DNA of 64,000 bases, taken from an uncultured Alteromonadaceae bacterium. Lineage in GTDB: Bacteria > Pseudomonadota > Gammaproteobacteria > Enterobacterales > Alteromonadaceae. Every line of letters starts with the position of its first letter. The first letter of the stretch is position 1. Below the pieces are notes generated by a model. That model saw only the letters and a list, made by a program, of their open reading frames with translations. It was not told the DNA's origin and did not search any database. Made by a program: the position numbers and the translations under genes. Below, piece by piece: positions 52,884 through 62,578 of the stretch. The stretch lies in assembly GCA_913056495.1 (NCBI GenBank), contig CAJXMO010000012.1, forward strand, positions 62,001 through 126,000. The letters are read 5' to 3'.

Positions 52884-54692
52884 TTAATCAAATCTTTTAA
52901 GGTAAGCTTTTATCTCAGAAAGAAACCTTTCTCCGTATTTATCAAATTTACGTTTGCCCACACCACTGACTTGCAGCATCTGGTGTTTGTTTTCGGGCAT
53001 CAAGTGACACATATCTACTAAGCTGGCATCATTGAAAATAATATAAGGTGGCACATCCTGTTCATCAGCAATTGATTTGCGGGTTTGGCGTAAACGTTCA
53101 AACAGGCGTTTATCGTATTTAAGGTTAGTAATGTTGGGCTTTTTATCTTTACTGATTTCAGTCGCTATATTAATTTGTGGTAGCGCCAGTTCGAGTTCAA
53201 CTTCACTTCTTAAAACAGGGCGAGCCAACTCAGTTAATTTTAAATGTCCGTTGTCCGTTATATCGATAACCAGCAAGCCACGATGAACCAGTTGTCTAAG
53301 AATACTTAACCAGTATTCATGTGATTTAGCTTTACCTAAGCCATATACAGATAACTTATCGTGCTCTAAATCGCGTACGCGTTGAGTATTGGCGCCTCTT
53401 AATACATCGATAATATAGTTGAACCCAGACTTCTGGCCGGTCCGGTAAACACAGGAGAGTACCTTTTGCGCATCGAGTGTACCTGTATATTTTTGCGGTG
53501 GATTAATACAAATGTCGCAGTTTTTACAGGCATCTTCTTTGCTTTCGCCAAAATAGTTCAGTAGTACAATTCGCCGACAAGTCTCGCTTTCAGCTAGCGC
53601 AGTCATAGAGTCAAACTTATGGTGCTCAATATCGGCTCGTTGCGTGTTTTCATTTTGATTAATTAGCCAGCGAACTCTGTCGGCATCTGAAAACTCATAT
53701 AACATTAAAGCTTCGCTAGGCAGGCCATCACGCCCGGCACGTCCGGTTTCCTGATAGTAATTTTCAATTGAACGCGGAATATCATAATGGATAACAAATC
53801 GAACATCCGGTTTATTTATTCCCATACCAAACGCGACAGTGGCAACTATGATTTGAATATCATCTTTTAACCATGCATTTTGAGATTGTGAGCGTTCACT
53901 TACATCTAACCCCGCATGATAAGATCTGACTTTAAACTGGTGACGTGTTAGATAATCAGTGACTTCTTCTACACGTTTGCGGGACGTACAATAGATAATG
54001 CCACTTTGGTTTTGTTTATGTTTTAAATACTGTTCAACCTGCTGAAGAGGTTTAAACTTTTCTTGCTGCAAATAACGAATATTTGGCCGGTCAAAACTGC
54101 CAATATACTGTAGCGCCTGATTTAATCCGAGTAGCTGGGTAATATCCTGGCGAGTGGCTAAATCAGCTGTGGCCGTTAGCGCGATAAAAGGGACCCGGCT
54201 GAAACTTTGGCGTAATTGACCTAGCTGTGCATAATCGGGTCTGAAATCATGTCCCCATTGTGAAATACAATGTGCCTCATCAATGGCGATCAGGTTAGGT
54301 GGCATTTGCTCAAGCTGCGACAGAAAATGCGGCTGCATTAATTTTTCTGGCGCAACATATAATATTTTGAGTTGATTGTGTGATAGCTGAGTCAGAATAT
54401 CGTTTTGCTGTTGATAATCAAGCGTTGAGTTAATATAAGCTGCAGCAATGCCGAGTGCATCCAGTTGAGCAACTTGATCCTGCATGAGTGCGATTAAAGG
54501 CGAAATAACAATCGCATAACCAGGCAAAGCGATGGCCGGTATTTGGTAACAAAGAGATTTTCCGCTACCGGTTGGCATAATCGCCAGACAATCCTGTCCG
54601 TGCAACAATGCATTAATGACAGGCTCCTGACCAGCTCTGAAAGAAGTGTATCCAAATACGTTTTGTAAAACTGATAATGCTGAATTAGACAA
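52884..54692 (-). CDS. recQ: ATP-dependent DNA helicase RecQ
   Basis: A 602-residue 3'-5' helicase in recombination and fork repair. Helicase motifs: IMPTGSGKSLCYQIPA (Walker A), IDEAHCISQWGHDFRPDY (DEAH and aromatic-rich loop), VATVAFGMGINKPDVRFVIH and QETGRAGRDGLP. Zinc site CRRIVLLNYFGE...CKNCDIC. Winged helix and C-terminal HRDC (DKRLFERLRQTRKSIADEQD) are present. Full length. Its start is 84 bp from the glutathione peroxidase gene on the same strand. Confidence 0.97.
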   Translation of the reverse strand: MSNSALSVLQNVFGYTSFRAGQEPVINALLHGQDCLAIMPTGSGKSLCYQIPAIALPGYAIVISPLIALMQDQVAQLDALGIAAAYINSTLDYQQQNDILTQLSHNQLKILYVAPEKLMQPHFLSQLEQMPPNLIAIDEAHCISQWGHDFRPDYAQLGQLRQSFSRVPFIALTATADLATRQDITQLLGLNQALQYIGSFDRPNIRYLQQEKFKPLQQVEQYLKHKQNQSGIIYCTSRKRVEEVTDYLTRHQFKVRSYHAGLDVSERSQSQNAWLKDDIQIIVATVAFGMGINKPDVRFVIHYDIPRSIENYYQETGRAGRDGLPSEALMLYEFSDADRVRWLINQNENTQRADIEHHKFDSMTALAESETCRRIVLLNYFGESKEDACKNCDICINPPQKYTGTLDAQKVLSCVYRTGQKSGFNYIIDVLRGANTQRVRDLEHDKLSVYGLGKAKSHEYWLSILRQLVHRGLLVIDITDNGHLKLTELARPVLRSEVELELALPQINIATEISKDKKPNITNLKYDKRLFERLRQTRKSIADEQDVPPYIIFNDASLVDMCHLMPENKHQMLQVSGVGKRKFDKYGERFLSEIKAYLKRFD

Positions 54693-54776
54693 AGCGGCTC
54701 CTTAATAGTGAGCCGCTATTTTACTTAAAGCTTTTTAATTTAGCTATCAAAGCAGGGGAGAATTAAACCAGACAGG

Positions 54777-55367
54777 TTAAAGTAGTTTTTCTAGGTCTTT
54801 TTCAATCTTCTCTAAAGGTTTGGCTTTTGAATTATAACTTTCCACAACCTGACCTTTGTCATTTATCAGGTATTTATAGAAGTTCCATTTTGGTGCTGTA
54901 CCGCTTTGTTCGATTAGTTGTTTAAAAAACGGATTCGCGTCGCTACCTCTAACCGGACTACTGGTTAACATGGTGAAGGTTACACCATAGTTGATATAAC
55001 AGACTTCAGCGGTTTCTTTCTCAGAATCACGTTCCTGAAAAAAGTCATCGGACGGGAAACCTATCACTTCGAAATCCTTGTCTTTATACTTTTTATATAA
55101 AGCTTCGAGATCTTTAAACTGAGGCGTGAAACCACAGTCACTGGCGGTATTAACTACGAGTAAAGTTTTTCCTTTAAATGCCTCGCAAAAATCAATTGTT
55201 TTTGTACTGTGTAGTTTTTTGGCTTTGAAGTTTAAAAGTGCAGGACAACTAGTGGATTCTGATATTGGCGATTCTGGCTGTGCATAAAGTGCAGGACTGA
55301 ACACTGTTGAGCTGATGAGCGTCAGCGCTAAGCTGACTGCTTTCGTTGCGTTTGTTAATGATTTCAT
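54777..55367 (-). CDS. Periplasmic glutathione peroxidase-like thiol peroxidase
   Basis: A 196-residue member of the GPx family with an export signal (LALTLISSTVFSPALYA). The peroxidatic C78 lies in NTASDCGFTPQFKDLEALY. WNFYKYLIN supplies the Trp and Asn of the GPx tetrad. The usual FPxNQF segment reads FPSDDFFQERDSE, so the tetrad Gln is replaced by Asp, as in a subgroup of bacterial GPx-like proteins. A second Cys (EVCYINYG) could be the resolving residue. It likely uses thioredoxin-like donors rather than glutathione. Confidence 0.9.
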   Translation of the reverse strand: MKSLTNATKAVSLALTLISSTVFSPALYAQPESPISESTSCPALLNFKAKKLHSTKTIDFCEAFKGKTLLVVNTASDCGFTPQFKDLEALYKKYKDKDFEVIGFPSDDFFQERDSEKETAEVCYINYGVTFTMLTSSPVRGSDANPFFKQLIEQSGTAPKWNFYKYLINDKGQVVESYNSKAKPLEKIEKDLEKLL

Positions 55368-55420
55368 TTTTTTCTCCTGATTTGCAATGAATACTAGTTT
55401 AGACCTGTTTTGGTTTAAGT

Positions 55421-55876
55421 TTATTGCTCATTATTTAAAAAATAACTGATGGGGACATTAAAGTATTCAGCAAAGTGCCTGATATGACGTAAAGTGAGTT
55501 GTCGTTTGCCATTCACCAATTCAGATATAATGCTCTGCGGTACTATATGAGCAAGTTCTTTTTGTTTAACCTGATGCTGTTTTATTAAATCAGCCAGAAC
55601 CTGATTTGGCGTGCGGGCTTCATAATTTTGATATGATTCTATACTCTCAATTAAGTAGTCAAGCACGATAATTAAAAAAGCATTTTTTTCAGTATTTAAT
55701 TCGCTGAGAGATTCTATGAGTTGAAGCTTATCTAATAAAACATCTTCAGTGCTGATTGCTGTCTGACTGAATACAATCAGGTCGGCCAGTTGTTTGGCTA
55801 GATCGGCTGGAATTTCCGATAGCGTAGATAAAGTATCACTGATACGACTTATATCAATCTGATATTTTTTTGTCAT
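55421..55876 (-). CDS. HigA-like XRE-family regulator (antitoxin-type), no toxin adjacent
   Basis: A 151-residue protein. The C-terminal HTH (about 95-150: ADLIKQHQVKQKELAHIVP, SIISELVNGKRQLTLRHIRH, FAEYFNVPISYFL) matches HigA-type antitoxins of HigB/HigA modules. The N-terminal ~90 residues are helical with no domain I recognise. No HigB-like RNase gene lies on either side: upstream (55877-56083) no open frame fits, downstream is the peroxidase. It may be an orphan antitoxin or a repurposed regulator. Confidence 0.8.
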   Translation of the reverse strand: MTKKYQIDISRISDTLSTLSEIPADLAKQLADLIVFSQTAISTEDVLLDKLQLIESLSELNTEKNAFLIIVLDYLIESIESYQNYEARTPNQVLADLIKQHQVKQKELAHIVPQSIISELVNGKRQLTLRHIRHFAEYFNVPISYFLNNEQ

Positions 55877-56083
55877 GTTTTTCTCTTATTGTGCTTTATA
55901 TATCAATATGATATTCAAAATACTAACATGCTTAAGCAAGGTTTATCTGATATTTGGTGCTAAGCTGTGAACCATTTATCGCCAATATAGGTAATAGCTT
56001 ATATCTAGCCGATTAAAAAACTAATTACAGCGTAAACTTTTTTGCGTATCCTTTAAATAATTTAATTTTGTGATTTTAGCTTT

Positions 56084-57559
56084 ATGCAATACAAAGATTT
56101 ACGTGACTTTATTGCTCAACTTGAAAAGCAAGGGCAACTAAAAAGAATCAAACAACCGGTTTCTACTTATCTGGAAATGACCGAAATCAGTGACAGGGTA
56201 CTTAGAGCAGGTGGCCCGGCTCTGTTGTTTGAAAATCCGGAAGGTTTTGATATTCCGGTATTATGCAACCTGTTTGGCACACCCGAACGGGTTGCTATGG
56301 GCATGGGGCAAACTTCTGTTGAAGCGCTGCGGGAAGTCGGTCGATTATTAGCTATGTTAAAAGAACCTGAGCCACCGGCCGGTTTTAAAGATGCGTTTGC
56401 CAAATTGCCTGTTTATAAACAAGTTTTAAATATGGCGCCTAAAAAATTAAAAAAAGCGCCTTGTCAGGATGTGGTTTTATCGGGCGATGATGTTGATTTA
56501 ACAAAATTACCCATCCAGCATTGTTGGCCCGGAGATGTTGCGCCTTTAATTACATGGGGCCTAACTGTGACTAAAGGGCCACATAAAAAACGTCAGAACT
56601 TGGGTATTTATCGCCAGCAACTGCTCGGAAAAAACAAAGTCATTATGCGCTGGTTATCTCATCGTGGTGGTGCTTTGGATTTCCAAGAATGGCAGCAGGA
56701 ACATCCGGGAGAAAGGTTTCCGGTCGCCGTTGCTTTGGGCGCTGACCCGGCAACTATTTTAGGCGCGGTTACCCCGGTGCCTGATACTTTGTCTGAATAT
56801 GCTTTTGCCGGGTTGTTACGCGGTAATAATACTGAAGTCATCAAATGTATCAGTTCAGATCTGCAGGTTCCTGCGAGTGCTGAAATTGTGCTCGAAGGTT
56901 ATATCGAACCGGGCGAGATGGCAGATGAAGGGCCTTATGGTGATCATACTGGCTACTATAATGAAGTAGACAGCTTCCCTGTTTTCACTGTCACCCATAT
57001 TACTCACAGAAAAGATCCTGTTTATCACAGCACTTATACTGGCCGTCCACCAGATGAGCCAGCAGTATTAGGGGTTGCTTTAAATGAAGTTTTTGTACCT
57101 ATTTTGCAAAAACAATTTCCTGAAATCGTCGATTTTTATTTGCCGCCTGAAGGTTGCTCATATCGATTAGCGGTTGTAACCATGAAAAAACAATACGCTG
57201 GACATGCTAAACGGGTCATGATGGGGGTATGGTCTTTTTTACGTCAGTTTATGTATACCAAATTTGTAATTGTCTGTGATGATGATGTAAATGCGCGTGA
57301 CTGGAATGATGTTATCTGGGCAATCACTACTCGCATGGATCCGGCCAGAGATACTACTTTGGTTGAAAATACGCCAATTGACTATCTTGATTTTGCGTCA
57401 CCGGTTTCCGGTTTAGGCTCAAAAATGGGGATGGACGCAACCAATAAATGGCCCGGAGAAACAAATCGCGAGTGGGGGGTAGCCATAGAGATGGAGCAAT
57501 CTGTTAAAGATAAAGTGGATGCCATTTGGGATGAGCTTGCGATCATGCCTAAAAAATGA
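56084..57559 (+). CDS. ubiD: 3-octaprenyl-4-hydroxybenzoate decarboxylase UbiD
   Basis: A 491-residue prenylated-FMN decarboxylase of ubiquinone synthesis. Signatures: [84 protein letters not shown] with the active-site Glu region, and [16 protein letters not shown]. It needs prFMN from UbiX, which is not in the window. The stop overlaps the start of a ferredoxin gene (ATGA), linking expression. Confidence 0.96.
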   Translation: MQYKDLRDFIAQLEKQGQLKRIKQPVSTYLEMTEISDRVLRAGGPALLFENPEGFDIPVLCNLFGTPERVAMGMGQTSVEALREVGRLLAMLKEPEPPAGFKDAFAKLPVYKQVLNMAPKKLKKAPCQDVVLSGDDVDLTKLPIQHCWPGDVAPLITWGLTVTKGPHKKRQNLGIYRQQLLGKNKVIMRWLSHRGGALDFQEWQQEHPGERFPVAVALGADPATILGAVTPVPDTLSEYAFAGLLRGNNTEVIKCISSDLQVPASAEIVLEGYIEPGEMADEGPYGDHTGYYNEVDSFPVFTVTHITHRKDPVYHSTYTGRPPDEPAVLGVALNEVFVPILQKQFPEIVDFYLPPEGCSYRLAVVTMKKQYAGHAKRVMMGVWSFLRQFMYTKFVIVCDDDVNARDWNDVIWAITTRMDPARDTTLVENTPIDYLDFASPVSGLGSKMGMDATNKWPGETNREWGVAIEMEQSVKDKVDAIWDELAIMPKK

Positions 57560-57834
57560 AAACCGTACAGGTTAAATTAAAACCCAGTGAGATTACCTTT
57601 GAGGTAGAACCGCTAGAAACTATAGTGGAGGCAGCTCTTAGGCAAAATATCGATTTTCCGTATAGCTGTATGCAGGGTACCTGTGATTCGTGCGTTTGTA
57701 ACTTATTGGAAGGGAAGGTAAGCTATGGCGACTTGCCTTTTATTTTTACGGACGAAGAAAAGGCGAGCGGGATGACCTTTGCCTGTATTGCTTATCCCTT
57801 AACCGATATTGTTCTGTATCAGCCAAAAGTGTAG
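57556..57834 (+). CDS. Plant-type [2Fe-2S] ferredoxin
   Basis: A 92-residue ferredoxin. Cluster ligands C38, C43, C46 ([13 protein letters not shown]) and C77 ([10 protein letters not shown]) follow the CX4CX2C...C pattern. It overlaps ubiD by four bases and ends 16 bp before the flavin reductase gene, so the three are one operon. Together with that reductase it would form a split NAD(P)H-FAD-[2Fe-2S] electron chain of the class IB reductase type. Partner oxygenase or enzyme not obvious. Confidence 0.9.
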   Translation: MKTVQVKLKPSEITFEVEPLETIVEAALRQNIDFPYSCMQGTCDSCVCNLLEGKVSYGDLPFIFTDEEKASGMTFACIAYPLTDIVLYQPKV

Positions 57835-57850
57835 AAGTAAGAGAATTTAA

Positions 57851-58549
57851 ATGTCTAATATTGAATGTAAAGTAGTAGAAGTTAGCCCTTTGACCGAGCA
57901 TGTTTCTAAAGTGCTGTTAAAACCAACAGAACCATTGGTTTTTATTGCGGGTCAATATATCGAATTAGTGATTTCAGACAAGGATAAGCGTCCGTTTTCA
58001 ATTGCTAACTCTCCGCTGGACAATGAATTTATAGAGCTGCACATAGGAGCTTCAACCAAGGATGAGTGGGCCTCGACTGCGCTGGCTCATATTAAATCTA
58101 ATTCAACCGTTTATCTGAGTGGACCATCTGGCAATGCGGGTTTACGCGACAGTGACAATCGTCCTGTTATTTTATTAGCCGGTGGTACGGGTTTTAGTTA
58201 TACAAAATCTATTGCTGATACATTACTAAAGCAAAATCATCAGCAACCTATCTATTTTTATTGGGGCCTTAGAAATCAAGCCGCAGCGTATGAGTTGGAA
58301 TATTGGTTAGATAAGCACGACAAACATGACCATTTCCACTTTATTCCTGTTATTGAATCATCCGATGATAGCTGGAAAGGCCGTACAGGCCTGGTCATTG
58401 ATGCTGTACTGGAAGATTTTACTCATCTGGCGGATTACCATATTTATTGTGCGGGTCGGTTTGACATGGTGGGTAAGGCCAGAGATGAATTTGTTAAAAA
58501 AGGTCTGAATGTCGATCATATTTTTGCCGACGCATTTGCATTTATTTGA
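57851..58549 (+). CDS. fre: NAD(P)H-flavin reductase Fre-like
   Basis: A 232-residue ferredoxin-reductase-fold protein. FAD/flavin site KRPFSIANSPLDNEFIELHI (RxFS type), nucleotide site LLAGGTGFSYTKSIADTLL, and C-terminal YHIYCAGRFDMVGKARDEF. Length and sequence match Fre/LuxG flavin reductases, which are commonly next to ubiD in this group. The upstream ferredoxin suggests that it may also reduce that protein. A terminator follows about 95 bp downstream. Confidence 0.92.
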   Translation: MSNIECKVVEVSPLTEHVSKVLLKPTEPLVFIAGQYIELVISDKDKRPFSIANSPLDNEFIELHIGASTKDEWASTALAHIKSNSTVYLSGPSGNAGLRDSDNRPVILLAGGTGFSYTKSIADTLLKQNHQQPIYFYWGLRNQAAAYELEYWLDKHDKHDHFHFIPVIESSDDSWKGRTGLVIDAVLEDFTHLADYHIYCAGRFDMVGKARDEFVKKGLNVDHIFADAFAFI

Positions 58550-58644
58550 TGCCAGTGCCGGCATGCCGGATAAAACCTTAGAGGTTCGCTAAGCCTCTAT
58601 CTTGGACTATAATTTAGTGAATAGGGTTTTTGACTAATATGTTG

Positions 58645-58682
58645 AAAAATCAGTATAAAAGCTTATGCTGATTTTTGTTTTC
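58645..58682 (+). terminator. Terminator of the ubiD-ferredoxin-fre operon
   Basis: AAAAATCAGTATAA-aagc-TTATGCTGATTTTT forms a 14-bp stem with one G-U pair, followed by GTTTT. Confidence 0.82.
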
Positions 58683-58737
58683 CGGCAAGACATATGCAAC
58701 GTAGCTGATGTGAGTGACAGGGAGGTTAAAATAGGCG

Positions 58738-60237
58738 ATGGATACAACAAAAACTGAATTGGATTCAACCCAGCTTGCTCAATTTATTGCCGGTTTAAAT
58801 ATTGCTGCAATTGGGCTAAATTCACAAAATAATATCGTCTTGTTAAATGCTCAGTGTGAAAAAAGTCTGCAAATTGATCTGCAAGCCGTCTATTTAACTC
58901 CGATTGATGATCTCATTCCTAAAGCCAGTTCTTATATAAAAAAATCGAGAGAGAAACAGGATTTTCAGTTTGATTTATCCATTCGCAGACCGCAATCTGA
59001 TCCGCTTGATATCCGGCTCTTTATTTCATTTTATCCGCGTTCATTTCCGATTGTTACAACGCAAATATCGACTCTAATGACGTTTGAAGAGATCTCTGTT
59101 GAGTATGAATCGAGACAAAAACAAAAACAGCAGAATGAACTTGAAATGCTGAGTCGTTATTCTGGAGAGGTTGCTCACGATTTAAATAATATTTTAAATG
59201 TCATTTCGGGTCATCTTGAAATTTTAGAGCTAGAAGTTAAAGATCATATCCGAATGAAAAAAAGAGTAGATGCTGCACTAAAAGGCGTAAACCGCGGACG
59301 TGTATTATCTGCCAGATTAAGCCATTTGGCTTTTCATGACAAAGCTGATATGTCCGTTTGTAACTTAAACCGAGTTGTTGATGACAGCTTGGATTTGATG
59401 CAGGAGATGATTGCAAAAGAAGTCAGACTGACGCTGAAACCGAGCGAAGAGCCGCTTTATATTAACATTGATATCAGCCACTTTATTGATGTGCTGTTAA
59501 ACCTGTGTATGAATGCCAGCCATGCGATGCAAGGAAGTGGAGAAATTCGAATTACTACAGCCAAAGTGGCAGGGGCTGAATTAGGTAAAAATGTTGATTA
59601 TGCCAGTGTATCTATTGAAGATACTGGCTGTGGCATTAAAAAAGAAATACAAAACAAAATATTTGATCCGTTTTTTACGACTAAAATGAATAATAAAGGC
59701 AGTGGTATAGGCTTAAATTTAGTCAAAAACTATATGGAAATACATCAAGGCTTTGTCACACTCAGCAGTGAAGTTGATAAAGGTGCTTGTTTCTCTTTGT
59801 ATTTTCCAGAGGTTAAAAAAGCCGTTAATGAGCCTAGTTTAAATAAGGACGATGATATGGGTGTTGAGCAAAAACTCGAAGGTAAAAGTGTCTTGGTTGT
59901 AGATGATGAAGCTCCAATTTTATTATTACTTAAAGAGTTTTTAGGGATCTATGGCATTAAGGTACAAACGGCCCCAACGGGTAGTGAAGGGCTTAATCTT
60001 GCGTGTGAGCAAGATTTTGATCTGATTCTGAGTGACTTAGTGATGCCGGGGGAAATTGATGGGGCTGAGTTTGCCTGTCAGTTATTAAAGCAAAAACCGG
60101 ACTCATCGATTATATTTATGAGTGGCTATACAGATAACCGGCTGACAGATAAAGAAGAGCTCCGTCATATTCCTGTTATTAGCAAGCCCTTTAGAAAAAA
60201 AGAATTATTAAATGAGATGGAAACGGCTCTGAATTAG
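58738..60237 (+). CDS. PAS-histidine kinase-receiver hybrid sensor kinase
   Basis: A 499-residue cytoplasmic hybrid kinase. Residues 10-125 are PAS-like (LNIAAIGLNSQNNIVLLNAQ). The H-box has H147 in GEVAHDLNNILNVISGHLEI, the NtrB/HisKA type with HDLNN. The ATPase carries NLCMNASHAM, DTGCGIKKE and KGSGIGLNLVKNYM. The C-terminal receiver has D433 in LILSDLVMPGEIDG and the lysine of VISKPFRKKE. No membrane segment is seen. It precedes the EAL protein gene by 35 bp, and the next kinase, so they likely form a phosphorelay and c-di-GMP module. Confidence 0.9.
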   Translation: MDTTKTELDSTQLAQFIAGLNIAAIGLNSQNNIVLLNAQCEKSLQIDLQAVYLTPIDDLIPKASSYIKKSREKQDFQFDLSIRRPQSDPLDIRLFISFYPRSFPIVTTQISTLMTFEEISVEYESRQKQKQQNELEMLSRYSGEVAHDLNNILNVISGHLEILELEVKDHIRMKKRVDAALKGVNRGRVLSARLSHLAFHDKADMSVCNLNRVVDDSLDLMQEMIAKEVRLTLKPSEEPLYINIDISHFIDVLLNLCMNASHAMQGSGEIRITTAKVAGAELGKNVDYASVSIEDTGCGIKKEIQNKIFDPFFTTKMNNKGSGIGLNLVKNYMEIHQGFVTLSSEVDKGACFSLYFPEVKKAVNEPSLNKDDDMGVEQKLEGKSVLVVDDEAPILLLLKEFLGIYGIKVQTAPTGSEGLNLACEQDFDLILSDLVMPGEIDGAEFACQLLKQKPDSSIIFMSGYTDNRLTDKEELRHIPVISKPFRKKELLNEMETALN

Positions 60238-60272
60238 CAGGTAATGAATCTGGTGCGCAAAAGGATGGATAG

Positions 60273-62561
60273 ATGCGGAAGATACTGGTTGTAGATGATG
60301 ATGAACTGATTAATGAATTTATATCGGATGCAGCCGAGTTGGTGGGCGTTGCAACTACGGCTGTCACCAATGGTAGAGATATTCAGACCGTTAATTTAAA
60401 TCAGTATGACCATATTTTATTAGACCTTTCGATTCCCGGCGCGGATGGTGTCCAGTTACTCAGGTTATTAAAAAATAAACATTATCAAGGCGCAATATCC
60501 ATCACCTCTGGCTGTGAAGCGTCTGTGCTTAATTCTGCGCAGCAAATTGGTCAAAGTTATGGCTTGAGAATGCATTCTCCATTGGTGAAACCATTCGCAC
60601 TGGAAAGGCTTTTAAATGTGATTCAGGAAGGCTCTCAACTGCTCAAAACTAAAGTTGAGCATGCTGGCCAGAATATCGATCAGGAAAAGTTATTACCTCA
60701 GCTTGAAAGCGCCATTAAAAATAAAGAAATAGACGTTTATTATCAGCCTAAGTTCGATATTGAGCAGCTTTCTATTCTTGGCGTGGAAGCTTTGGCCAGA
60801 TGGCGTTTACATGATGGCACTATGATACCGCCTCCTGTATTTATAAAGCTGGCTGAGCAAAATGCGCTTATTGATGAACTGACCAATTGTATTATTGAAA
60901 AAGTATTGCCCCAGTTAAAAAAGTGGTTATTGATCAATGTAAATCTTCAGGTTTCAATTAATCTGTCTGCATTTTCATTAAATAATCTGGATCTGCCAGA
61001 TGGTCTTGCCAGACAAGCTGAGCATTTTAATATTCCGAATCGAAATATTATATTGGAGTTAACCGAGAGTGCACTGGCTGAGGATACCAGCAAATCTGCG
61101 GAAATACTTACCCGGCTCAGAATGAAGGGCTTTGGCTTGTCTATTGATGATTTCGGTACGGGTTATTCATCTATACAGCAGTTGCAGGAAGTGCCGTTTA
61201 ATGAACTTAAAATAGATAAATCCTTTACTGCAAACTATTCGGTTCGGCCTCAATCAAAAACGATTATTGAGTCCACGATAGAAATGGCACATAAGTTAGG
61301 GATTCATGTAGTTGCTGAAGGGATTGAAGACGAAAAAACACTTGAGTATTTAAGAGAAGTAGATTGTGATCAGGGGCAGGGGTATTTTTATGCTAAACCC
61401 ATGTCAGATATTGAATTTAATCTCTGGTTGCATAATCACCCTGAATATTTGCAAGAGGAGTCACATAAAGCTGATAAGCTTAGATTGTTGATCTTGAGCC
61501 GGGATGTTGTTTTTACGGATACAGTCACAGAGGTTTTGTCGGCAGAATTTGACGTTGAAGCATTCGACAATGAAAAACGATTTATCGAAAGCGTACAGAC
61601 TCACTCGTCTGCTGTACTTTTTATTGATATATCCTCTGAAACTCAAGGACTCGAACTTTGCAGCCAGCTAGCCGATAGGGTGAAAGGTAAACATACACTG
61701 GTTGTGACGGGGGCGGATAATAAAAATCAAAAATTAAATGCGCTTTCAACCGGGTGTGATGATTATTTTATTAAATCAGACTCTGTCGGGCAGTTATTAG
61801 GCAAGTTCAGGGCGATTAAACAATTTCAGATAAACAAAAGTCAGCAAGGGAAAATTGCTGCTCTCTATCAGACAGAACCCGATGTGGATGAGCTGGTTTA
61901 TTACAAGGCACTGACTCAAGTCTATAGTCAGTTAATTGTTTGCCAGGATAAAGCCGGGTTTGTTGGTTTGGTATTTGAGTTGGCCAATCAACTGAGCTGG
62001 GACATATGCCTGAAAGTAGAGTCTCTTGAAGGCATTAAAAGTTATCGAGCTCCGGATGTGCCTTGTACGCCAATGGAAGAAAGTGCATTTATTTTATTAA
62101 CAGATGCCGGAAGTTTTTATCAATTTAATCAGCGGCTTATTTTAAATGCTAAACATGTCAAAATACTATTTAACAATTGTCCTGCACTTGATACAGTCTG
62201 GTTTCATCAGTTTTGCATTAGTTTTTTGAATGCTCTTGAGAAAAAGTGGCGAGAGTTAAACCATTTTTCAGCCTTGATGGAAATGTGCGCCAGCCTTGAG
62301 CAGGCACTGGTTCGCCTTAAAGGCAAAGTGTCAACATTCGAGCAAGATGCACATTCAATTATAGATTCATTGCTACTTGATATCAGAGCAAACCTGATTA
62401 CGGCTAATCCTAATCTGGAAACTGAGAAAAAATTAATTGAATTAATTGAAGCCAGCGTCGCTAAAGTTTTAAATTTAGGTGAGAGTGGACGGGAAATCGA
62501 TATTGAGTTTTCACATATTATTACTCAATACAAACACCATCATTTTGATGGTAAGCAATAA
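60273..62561 (+). CDS. REC-EAL-pseudoREC c-di-GMP phosphodiesterase-like regulator
   Basis: A 762-residue protein. N-terminal receiver with D51 (HILLDLSIPGADG). EAL domain ~145-395 with VEALARW (Glu172), NLSAFSLNNL, ILELTESALAED, LSIDDFGTGYSS, ELKIDKSF, VAEGIED and QGYFYAKPM, so the metal and general-base residues of active phosphodiesterases are present. A second receiver-like fold (~400-520: LRLLILSRDVVF, VLFIDIS, DDYFIKSD) lacks the acidic pair and is probably degenerate. The last ~220 residues (545-762) show no domain I recognise. Fits output of the flanking kinases: hydrolysis of c-di-GMP controlled by phosphorylation. Confidence 0.88.
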   Translation: MRKILVVDDDELINEFISDAAELVGVATTAVTNGRDIQTVNLNQYDHILLDLSIPGADGVQLLRLLKNKHYQGAISITSGCEASVLNSAQQIGQSYGLRMHSPLVKPFALERLLNVIQEGSQLLKTKVEHAGQNIDQEKLLPQLESAIKNKEIDVYYQPKFDIEQLSILGVEALARWRLHDGTMIPPPVFIKLAEQNALIDELTNCIIEKVLPQLKKWLLINVNLQVSINLSAFSLNNLDLPDGLARQAEHFNIPNRNIILELTESALAEDTSKSAEILTRLRMKGFGLSIDDFGTGYSSIQQLQEVPFNELKIDKSFTANYSVRPQSKTIIESTIEMAHKLGIHVVAEGIEDEKTLEYLREVDCDQGQGYFYAKPMSDIEFNLWLHNHPEYLQEESHKADKLRLLILSRDVVFTDTVTEVLSAEFDVEAFDNEKRFIESVQTHSSAVLFIDISSETQGLELCSQLADRVKGKHTLVVTGADNKNQKLNALSTGCDDYFIKSDSVGQLLGKFRAIKQFQINKSQQGKIAALYQTEPDVDELVYYKALTQVYSQLIVCQDKAGFVGLVFELANQLSWDICLKVESLEGIKSYRAPDVPCTPMEESAFILLTDAGSFYQFNQRLILNAKHVKILFNNCPALDTVWFHQFCISFLNALEKKWRELNHFSALMEMCASLEQALVRLKGKVSTFEQDAHSIIDSLLLDIRANLITANPNLETEKKLIELIEASVAKVLNLGESGREIDIEFSHIITQYKHHHFDGKQ

Positions 62562-62578
62562 GATTATTTGGAAGATAG

